This document shows positions 55,411 to 64,000 of a stretch of DNA of 64,000 bases, piece after piece. The translations under genes and the position numbers were made by a program. How positions within the stretch are numbered: position 1 is the stretch's first letter; every line of letters begins with the position of its first letter. The notes beneath the pieces are model-generated. The model saw nothing but the letters and a program-made list of their open reading frames with translations. It was not told the DNA's origin and made no database searches. Source of the DNA: Haberlea rhodopensis (Eukaryota > Streptophyta > Magnoliopsida > Lamiales > Gesneriaceae); NCBI GenBank assembly GCA_907163345.1, contig CAJQUN010000141.1, positions 1,178,001-1,242,000 of the forward strand, written 5' to 3'.

Positions 55411-56769
55411 CTAAGACCAATCAGACATATACTTAATGCCTAGAGATCTAGTATGACGATCATGCTTCTGCTGTGACAGTGGCTTCGTCAATGGGTCAGA
55501 TACATTATCATCTGTTGGTACTTTGCATATTTTAACATCTCCTCTTTCAACGATTTCTCGAATGAAATGAAAGCGCCGAAGTATGTGCTTGGATCTTTGG
55601 TGAGATCTAGGTTCCTTAGCCAATGTGATGGCTCCATTGTTGTCACAATAGAGTTCTATCGGATCTAATATGCTAGGCATCACCCCAAGTTCAGAAATGA
55701 ACTTCTTGATCCAAACAGCTTCCTTTGCTGCATCTGAGGCAGCAATATACTCAGCTTCAGTTGTAGAATCGGCTACTGTCTCTTGCTTTGAACTCTTCCA
55801 GCTCACAGAACCTCCATTTAGGCAAAACACATATCCTGATTGCGATCGAAAATCATCTTTGTCGGTTTGGAAGCTTGCATCAGTATAACCTATTACATTT
55901 AGCTCTTCCTCACCTCCATAAATCAAGAATGTATCCTTAGTTCTTCTCAAGTACTTCAGGATATTATTGACTGCAATCCAGTGACATTGACCTCGATCAA
56001 CTTGATATCTGCTCGTCATGCTCAAAGCATACGAGACATCGGGATGAGTACATATCATGGCATACATGATAGATCCAATAGCTGACGCATATGGAATCTT
56101 ACTCATGCGTTGTCTCTCATCTGGTGTTGAAGGACACTGATCCTTCGAGAGATGTATCCCATGTGACATAGGAACGAATCCTTTCTTTGATTCTTGCATG
56201 CTAAACCGTTTTAGCACTTTATCTATGTATGTACTTTGACTTAGGCCAAGTAATCTTCTTGATCTATCTCTATAGATCTTGATACCTAACACATAGGTGG
56301 CTTCACCCAAGTCTTTCATAGAAAAGCAATTCCCTAGCCAAATCTTTACAGATTGTAAGGCAGGGATATCATTCCCAATTAGAAGTATGTCATCTACATA
56401 CAATATTAGGAAGATAATTATGCTCCCACTGACCTTCTTGTAGACACAAGGTTCATCTACGTTTTTGATGAAACCAAACTCTTTGACTGCATCATCAAAA
56501 CGAAGATTCCAACTCCGAGAAGCTTGCTTCAATCCATAAATGGATCGTTGTAGCTTGCATATCTTTCCAGCATCCTTTGGATCGACAAAAACCTCGGGCT
56601 GTGTCATGTACACATCCTCAAGTAGATTTCCATTAAGGAAAGCTGTTTTGACATCCATCTGCCAGATTTCATAATCATGAAATGCAGCTATTGCAAGTAA
56701 GATCCTAATGGATTTAACTGGTGAAAAAGTTTCATTATAGTCAATACCATGAATTTGTTTGAAACTTTT
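55411..56769 (-). pseudogene. Copia D reverse transcriptase-RNase H (open but cut off at its 5' side)
   Basis: On the minus strand 56769-55411 is open to the final stop, with about 415 residues from the Met in DVKTAFLNG. RT palm motif YVDDILLIG, SMKDLGEATYVLGIKI, RNase H YTDASF, SSKQETVADSTTEAEY and CDNNGAI are all intact, and the end SDWS is typical of Tork/TNT1-94-like copia polyproteins. The reading frame is cut at 56769 by LARD2. The rest of pol is expected right of the window. Without that insertion this would look like a recent copy. Confidence 0.85.
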
Positions 56770-59210
56770 TGTAAGGACCCCAAGCCCTTAACCATTGATT
56801 AGTGTATTAACCACTATGTGTGGCACATGCTTTCAATAAAAAGTCAATCGGGAAACTCAAATGATACTTTACCATTGAATGGCAACTACAAAATTTCTTT
56901 AATACTCAATGTTATAAGATCATCATCCTAACAACATATAGACTCATCGAGTTCGCCCATTACCATCCCCTTTTTGCCACTTTTTACATTGTGGACTTTT
57001 ATAAAAATTTGGGCAGAGTCTCCCCATAAATTGAGCTATCCCAAAACAAAAGCATGTCACATAATATAATTCCCGGCCAGGGAATACACAATACTCAACA
57101 TAATACAGAACACAAAGTAAATTCCCAGCCAGGGAAGACACCACACATAAGACGACAAAAGTGGGTTTCAACACCCACATAATACACTAACGACTCTCAT
57201 ATCATTATCAATTCTACCACAATTGCATGCAACATATAATGAAAGAGAGGAAGGCTCATGCCTTTATATACAACCCATATACAAGAATAACCGTGCTCAC
57301 ATGCGAGCATCATAAATATGTATATAACCTTCGGGTGTATATTAGTACTCTATACGATACCGTGCTCCATCAAGCCCTGGTACCACGATCCTGGGAGTAC
57401 ATCCAATCAACAGCTCGAGCTCAGCTCCACAGCCATCGATGTACCTGTTCACCTGCCCCAACAGAGACAGCCCCCAACGGGGTGAGCATACCAATACACA
57501 AAATCCCATAATCACAATAATGAAATTCATAATTTACAACAAAAGTAAATACTAATGAATTTTAAATGATACTCCCTAGATGGCAACATCCTCATCCGGG
57601 ATTCCGTGTACTGTCCCTGTTCTCACAATCATCAAACTCATCAAATCTCATAAATCAGTAAATCAACACATTGATTTAACTCATAGCATGCCTGATTCTC
57701 AAGTATCAATAATTAATGATTCCAAATTCATTATACATGCAAACATAGATATCTCGATATCTAATACTGATTTTCAACTTTGCTACCAATCACAGATAGC
57801 TCAAATGCCTAGCATTTATTTTACAAATTCTCCATTATACTTAGACATCTCACATGTCTCATAACGAATACATGATCCCACGATCATTCTCAGGCATCGC
57901 AAATGCCATATAATAGTCATATAAACCCAGTACCCCATATCTCTTATAAGGTCATACTACTCTAGTACTACGCACACTTGTGGATGCGATATCAAGACTA
58001 GGTCGTTCCATAGTCATATCGACACATATATATATGTAGCCATACCCACAACCATCTAATGCAATTAAAACACATTATGCATTTCACAAATGCTTTCATA
58101 TAAAGTAATGCTCGTACGTCACACGTGCCTTAAATCTCCGAAGTCCGAGCCAAACCTTGCTCGAGTTCCATGCCCCGAGGAACGATGTGCTAACACGATA
58201 AATTAATTCACAATTAATTACGAACATGCAACCCATGCTCAAGCACACCCATAACCCTCAAAAATATTGTCAACACAAGACAATTAACCATTATCGAAAA
58301 TTGCTCAAGAACTCCCCACAAATTTTCGAACCTTCACAACACAAATCGAACTCAAATAATCACCATAATTCATCTAAACATGAATTAATCGATTAACAAC
58401 AAGAATCATCATCCCCAAGCCAAAAATCCCCAAAATTCGAACATAAACCCCTAAAATTGAGCCCTAACCTCACGCAGCAATGATGAAATTCGAACCATTA
58501 AAGCAACAAATTTTCGAACTACAAAGTAAGAAATTTTCGACCAAAACTAAGCACCAAACGCCCCAATAACACTGGAAGAAAAGCCCCAAAAATCGTACCA
58601 AAATCGAGCCACAAAATCGGACAGAATTCCAGTTCGAACCCTAGCGCTTTCTGCAGAAATCCGAGCTCAAATCGCGACCAAACTTCGAATTGTTGGTATG
58701 GGGAGGAGCGCCTGGAAGAGACGAAGCTGGCGGCGGGTCGGACGCGCCGAACGGCGGCCGGCGCACGCCTGGAAGCGGCGTGGGTCGAAGGTGACGGGAA
58801 ATCGCGTACGCGGGGGAGAGAAAAGAAAGTGGGGAAAAAATGGTTCCGATAATTAAAATCTCGGGTTCATCTAGCATTTATAGCAAAAATACCCCGAAAT
58901 ACTAATAGCCCCACAAATACATCATGATTCATTAAAAATCATCTGTTTTCAAAAATTCTCTCTCTAACTCAAAAACCCCCTACCGGTGCCCACACAAATC
59001 ACCCGAGATTCCGAGTCACACTAAAAACCAACTCACAGGTTTTCACCGAAATGAGAATACGATCTCAACCTCGGGATCCAACGATCCCAACTGCCCAAAT
59101 AAATGAGCCCAGAAGGCCCAACACCTCGATTAAACTCCAAATCGCCACGTAAAACACTTTATGGGTTATTAACACTCCGGGATTAACATCTATAATCTCT
59201 GGTCATCACA
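56770..59210 (-). repeat. 3' LTR of LARD2
   Basis: 2441 bp; plus-strand ends TGTAAGGACC and GGTCATCACA. P1 arms are at 57611-57621 and 57460-57470. The GTACGT hairpin (about 58114-58129) has one arm mutated. TATA on the minus strand is at 58875-58882; GC-rich block about 58670-58800. Confidence 0.88.
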
Positions 59211-59244
59211 ATATCCCCCACTAAAAGAATTTCATCCTCGAAAT
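59211..59244 (-). promoter_or_regulatory. PPT and pre-PPT motif of LARD2
   Basis: On the minus strand ATTTCGAGGATGAAAT (59229-59244) is followed by TTTTAGTGGGGGATAT touching the LTR. Same arrangement as Del1, Del2 and LARD1. Confidence 0.8.
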
Positions 59245-61659
59245 TAGCACCGGTGTATCACGTAACACCCAGGCTACACAACAACATAAAGCCATAACCT
59301 CGATTCTTGACCATATCAGAATCGTCTTAGTAAACGCGAGGATACTTACCTCACATCAAACTCTGAAACAGAGCGACATACCAAAACCAACATATCACCC
59401 AAGAGGCAAAACATACCTCGATGCGGTTCATCCCAAAAGGCAGTCCCTCATGACTGCAAGACAACCAATACTTACGACTGTAGATCGGACAGTCATCCTT
59501 CGTTCTAATACCACTTAGTAAGAACGCATCATGAATGACACCTCAACCGTGAGAACGTTGACCTCGTGTCAAACTCTGGAGTGGAATAGACTTCCAAATC
59601 CATCATAAAGTCAAAAGTGTCAGCACAACTCAACGCTAACAGTCCAAAAGCAGTTAGTCGACTGAAACTGCAAGGATTCGAATCGCTCCCGATTCCATCG
59701 TAGATATCATTCAAAGACATCTCTATCATGACTCACGATGTCTAACACATATCATTACGAGGAAAACACTAGTATACCACGATGTACACATACCAAATCT
59801 GGTCTCCACTTCCAAACCTCCTCCATCAAATGAGCAGTCGCATCATTGCAACTCAATTTGGGCAACTCACGGCCGCAGATTCACACAGAAGACATCTCAC
59901 AAGATGTCCACCTCCGGATATTCCAAGGATCACATCCTGATCATAAATAAACCATCGAGACTCCACAGAGTTCAAATTCTGAAAGGACATGCAATAAACC
60001 CATTGCATCCTCAACGCTTGTGTCGACATCGACACCCAATAAATCCGAATTCCTGCCATCCCTTGATAATCCTAGGATTTAACAATCCAAACTTGGGAAG
60101 GCTATCGCATAACTCGGAGGAAAACACCAATAAGGAAATACCTTAACCCACACAAGATAATCCCTCCTCAAGGGAAGTCAACTAACTTCACGATTATCCC
60201 TCATAATCATCGTGCCATGGAGATTCCCAATCTCAAGGTGTTCCATATCTCTCATCAGAGATTTAACCATCCAAAAGTAGCATAACTCTATGCTTGACAA
60301 AAAGGAAATAAAAAACTAGCATCCGTACACTCACCGGTATACCTGCCTAAGCACTGATATTACATGCATACTCAAAGTACTTGGCTCGGGTATCTACAAC
60401 ATACCCCTAAGCCCCCAAACACAACTGTCAATTCTGAGTCATTCCCATCCAGAGGAGGCTGATAATCGACGATCAACAACACGACGTGATTCCCAAAATC
60501 AACACCACACGTACCAACTTACCGAATCTTTCAAAGATTCCAAATAGGTATAATACTACCTCCTTCCTCACAAGGGAAGTGCTATCGAACTCGAGATCCA
60601 CTAGTCTCGAACCACCGTTCGAAAAAAAACTGGATACAATAACACCCATTGTATCCCAAATACACGGATTCCCCAGATCGAGTCAACGACTTGATGACTC
60701 TCTTGTTGGTACTCCAACATCATGAACTGTCCCAGACAAGTCTCACCAAGATTAAACATAAGCGTATACACGTTTCAATGAGGCATGCACAACCTCAACC
60801 TCAAATGACGTGGTGACTACTAAAGTCCACCATAATCCACATCGTATCACCTTACGATTTGCCAAACTTGGTTCCAACGAGCAGTATCATGGCCCCAACA
60901 AGCACACTATATCATCACTACGATATCTGGCTAGCAAAGTGCTGTCTCCATAGGTTCATATCAAGTCCACCAACAAACCATATGTTCCATCTCGGTATGC
61001 CATACCGTACAACCGTTAGAGTAATGGGTCATCGCCCAACATATCTCTAAAATACCAAGCACAATGGACAACCCGGTGTCCTTGCTCACTTATGATACAA
61101 TCATAATCCGATAAGACTTATCCCACACCCTCAGGGTGGGTGTAACCATGTCTACCCTACATCACAACACAAGCGAGTAGTTTCCTCAATGACTACTCTT
61201 ACCACCAATCACTTGGCCCTAGCCAAACTAACGAGCATACCCAAGGGTATCATCGCTCGACAAATATTTAACTCTATAACATGATGTGGTACATTTACCG
61301 GTACAATACATCCAACACTCCATCGAGCAAACCTGCTCGGCAAAAAGGTCTCGTCAACTAGTGACCCAGACTCTACCATGTGCTCATCATCGGCACTCAA
61401 ACCATACAACCTAATACATAACATACATGTATTAGCCATCAAAACGACGCTACACGTCTACATAGAACATCCACTATGTCATTGTCATCCCGTGACGGTA
61501 CCTGTCAACATATGACTTTGAAACAATATTGTCGACTCGTAACGGTATATGTCTATACACAACGTCTATAATCTAATCGTCAAACACATGACAATATAAG
61601 TAAATCAACACATGATATCCACAATAGTGCTAAATAAACAGTAATATGCCATACCTCAT

Positions 61660-62190
61660 TGCTAACAATATAGCGGCATACCTGTCCCCGTCATCCAACA
61701 GTGGTTCGCAATCAGCACCCATCGCTCGTAGGTGGCGTAATCCAGCGTCATGTGCATAGCGGCATAACCCGTTGCTATAGAATCAGGGGCATAATCCCTC
61801 GTCATAGAGTCAGCGGCATAAAACCTCGCTATAGACATCTGGCGGCATGAACCATCGCCCTAGATGTAGCGGAATGTACCATCGCTATGAATACCCAGCG
61901 GCATAAGTCATCGACAATAGAATAGCGAAATGAGACATCGCTATCAATACCCGGCGGCATGAACCATCGCCAATAGAATAGCGGAATGAGACATCGCTAT
62001 CAATATATCCGGCGGCAAGAACCATCGCCAATCAATATAGCGGAATGAACCATCGCTATCAATACATCTGGCGGAATGAACCATCGCCAATCAATATAGC
62101 GGAATGAACCATCGCTATCAATACATCTGGCGGAATGAACCATCGCCAATCAATATAGCGGAATGAACCATCGCTATCAATATAGATAAT
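61660..62190 (-). repeat. Hairpin repeats of LARD2, irregular about 60-bp period
   Basis: On the minus strand alternating AGCG-loop-CGCT and GGCG-loop-CGCC hairpins with ATGGTTCAT-type loops continue for more than 15 hairpins. The three units nearest 62180 are nearly identical; those towards 61660 are more varied. Homologous to 20990-21510 in LARD1. Confidence 0.82.
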
Positions 62191-62196
62191 GTGGTT

Positions 62197-62394
62197 GTTC
62201 CGGTCCTGTTATAGCAGCGGAATTTTAGGACCCCTCGCTTCGACATATAGCGGCATCATATGATATCCCTCGCTTCGACAATGACAGCGGCATGTTACCT
62301 CGCTTAGACATGACAGCGGCAAATATCATATTACCATCGCTTCATATGACAGCGGCAAGTACCTCCCTCGCTCGAATATAACAACTACCGGAAC
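62197..62394 (-). other. Closed hairpin array of LARD2 (distal)
   Basis: GTTCCGGT (62197-62204) and ACCGGAAC (62387-62394) close five AGCG/CGCT hairpin units, as in 20777-20974 of LARD1. Confidence 0.65.
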
Positions 62395-62529
62395 TTCCAC
62401 TAGCTCCATGTACCTGCATCAAGGTTAATACCACAGTTCACAATATAATGATCGATATCACTTTTCAGTTATAACCACAATGTTCCACAATAATCACAAT
62501 ATTCCACATTAATCACTAGAATTGTGACT

Positions 62530-62655
62530 GTTCCGGTCCAATACAACAGCGGAATTTTAGGACCCCTCGCTTCGACAATGACAGCGGCATGTTACCTCGC
62601 TCAGTCATGACAGCGGCAAGTACCTCCCTCGCTCGGAGATAAAGGCTACCGGAAC
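62530..62655 (-). other. Closed hairpin array of LARD2 (proximal)
   Basis: GTTCCGGT (62530-62537) and ACCGGAAC (62648-62655) close three hairpin units, as in 20534-20660 of LARD1. Confidence 0.65.
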
Positions 62656-63062
62656 ATTCATCAATTCTACCACAATAATCAAGCACAACAGTTGATTCCA
62701 TTATCACAATATATCACTATCATTTCACATATACCATCACATGTAAGGGTTCACTACCCACGATATACATAATCAAAGGTGTAACACGTTTTACCGTCCG
62801 AAGCCCGTACGTCTCACCTTTCCTGATTTTCCCACAAAATCATATCCCTTAACACATAATACATGAAGGGCCAGACATCACCATTAATGCCATCCCATCT
62901 CATGCTACACGATTCCTGCAATCACAATGATTAGCAATACCACTTTTCATATTATAAAAGCACATAAACAATTAGTCATGTCGTACAACATTAATGCCAT
63001 CATGCATAAATATGTGCTATCAATAACTTCATAGGCCCTTAACAGCCCCAATGAGCTAACCA

Positions 63063-63080
63063 CTGCTCTGATACCACTAA
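63063..63080 (-). promoter_or_regulatory. Primer binding site of LARD2
   Basis: On the minus strand TTAGTGGTATCAGAGCAG directly follows the 5' LTR end at 63081. Confidence 0.9.
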
Positions 63081-64000
63081 TGTAAGGACCCCAAGCCCTT
63101 AACCATTGATTAGTGTATTAACCACTATGTGTGGCACATGCTTTCAATAAAAAGTCAATCGGGAAACTCAAATGATACTTTACCATTGAATGACAACTAC
63201 AAAATTTCTTTAATACTCAATGTTATAAGATCATCATCCTAACAACATATAGACTCATCGAGTTCGCCCATTACCATCCCCTTTTTTCCACTTTTTACAT
63301 TGTGGACTTTTATAAAAATTTGGGCAGAGTCTCCCCATAAATTGAGCTATCCCAAAACAAAAGCACGTCACATAATATAATTCCCGGCCAGGGAATACAC
63401 AATACTCAACATAATACAGAACACAAAGTAAATTCCCAGCCAGGGAAGACACCACACATAAGACGACAAAAGTGGGTTTCAACACCCACATAATACACTA
63501 ACGACTCTCATATCATTAGCAATTCTACCACAATTGCATGCAACATATAATGAAAGAGAGGAAGGCTCATGCCTTTATATACAACCCATATACAAGAATA
63601 ACCGTGCTCACATGCGAGCATCATAAATATGTATATAACCTTCAGGTGTATATTAGTACTCTATACGATACCGTGCTCCATCAAGCCCTGGTACCACGAT
63701 CCTGGGAGTACATCCAATCAACAGCTCGAGCTCAGCTCCACAGCCATCGATGTACCTGTTCACCTGCCCCAACAGAGACAGCCCCCAACGGGGTGAGCAT
63801 ACCAATACACAAAATCCCATAATCACAATAATGAAATTCATAATTTACAACAAAAGTAAATACTAATGAATTTTAAATGATACTCCCTGGATGGCAACAT
63901 CCTCGTCCGGGATTCCGTGTACTGTCCCTGTTCTCACAATCATCAAACTCATCAAATCTCATAAATCAGTAAATCAACACATTGATTTAACTCATAGCAT
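63081..64000 (-). repeat. 5' LTR of LARD2, 3' part only
   Basis: Matches 56770-57690 base for base except for a few substitutions. The rest lies beyond the window. Confidence 0.9.

Larger units (their letters stand above)
59245..63062 (-). other. Non-coding interior of LARD2
   Basis: Only short ORFs without homology were seen. Hairpin repeats occupy about 61660-62190 and two closed arrays 62197-62394 and 62530-62655. The part next to the PBS (about 62660-63062) is close to LARD1, including TGATTGCAG/GAATCGTGTAG, an acceptor-like site. The remaining 59245-61660 shows nothing recognisable. Confidence 0.7.
56770..64000 (-). mobile_element. LARD2: large non-coding LTR retroelement (runs off the right edge)
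   Basis: Minus-strand element with 3' LTR 56770-59210, interior 59211-63080 and the start of the 5' LTR from 63081. PBS and PPT are intact; there is no gag or pol. It inserted in the RT of copia D; the left flank is CTTTT. The visible 0.9 kb of the 5' LTR differs from the 3' LTR by only a few bases, so the insertion is recent. The family is shared with the solo LTR at 51771. Confidence 0.88.

Noticed and set aside
59529..61442. Short ORFs in the LARD2 interior as candidate gag
   Set aside because: No zinc knuckle, no gag-like hydrophobic motifs, and scattered frames and strands.

Overview
The window is repeat-dense nuclear DNA from a flowering plant, probably a eudicot. The evidence is large LTR retrotransposons with tRNA-iMet primer sites, Ty3/gypsy chromovirus and Ty1/copia polyproteins, an L1-type LINE, and one plant-type C2H2 zinc-finger gene with an EAR motif. 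I cannot name the species. The zinc-finger gene (33626-34417) is the only convincing intact cellular gene. Almost everything else is a nest of transposable elements of different ages.

Layout, left to right. 1-2814 is the 3' end of a Tat/Athila-like gypsy element (non-coding tail, PPT, LTR). 2870-3668 is a truncated LTR. 3720-5200 is an antisense LINE fragment. 5905-6274 and 16452-16900 are the two halves of a copia gag-protease remnant, split by a complete Tekay/Del-type gypsy element (Del1, 6275-16446, TSD ACAAC). Del1 itself holds a solo sirevirus-like LTR (13055-14317, TSD CATGC). 17144-26488 is a non-coding retroelement with 3-kb LTRs (LARD1). 27015-31985 is a gag-only sirevirus-like copia element on the minus strand (TSD CGGGC). 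32156-35190 is a low-repeat, AT-rich island with the zinc-finger gene. 35191-51405 is an old minus-strand copia element (copia C) split by a solo LARD1-type LTR (36193-39426) and by a second Tekay/Del element (Del2, 40709-49412, TSD TTCCC). 51495 to beyond the right edge is another minus-strand copia element (copia D). Its 3' LTR is split by a solo LARD2-type LTR (51771-54184), and its reverse transcriptase is cut by a second LARD (LARD2, 56770 to beyond 64000).

None of the autonomous elements seen in full has an open gag-pol. Del1 has three TAG stops, a frameshift and a lysine at the integrase catalytic glutamate. Del2 has three frameshifts and a TAA stop although its LTRs are about 99% alike. 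The LARDs have no gag-pol but share PBS, pre-PPT motif and LTR modules with the Tekay elements, so they probably depend on that lineage for their proteins.

The most interesting signal is RNA-like structure rather than protein. Tekay and LARD LTRs/leaders carry arrays of short hairpins with a GCG/CGC core, in several cases closed by a perfect 8-10 bp outer stem. One LARD has a 59-bp tandem repeat in which each unit encodes two hairpins with the same loop pattern but compensating stems. A separate 11-12 bp long-range stem is kept in all these LTR families with A-T to G-C compensatory changes. TATA boxes sit near the LTR 5' ends, so these structures would lie in a long transcribed leader. In the Tekay elements that leader also has a strong splice-donor-like sequence and an acceptor-like sequence just before the gag ATG. 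All of this is read by eye and needs folding, covariation and transcript tests.
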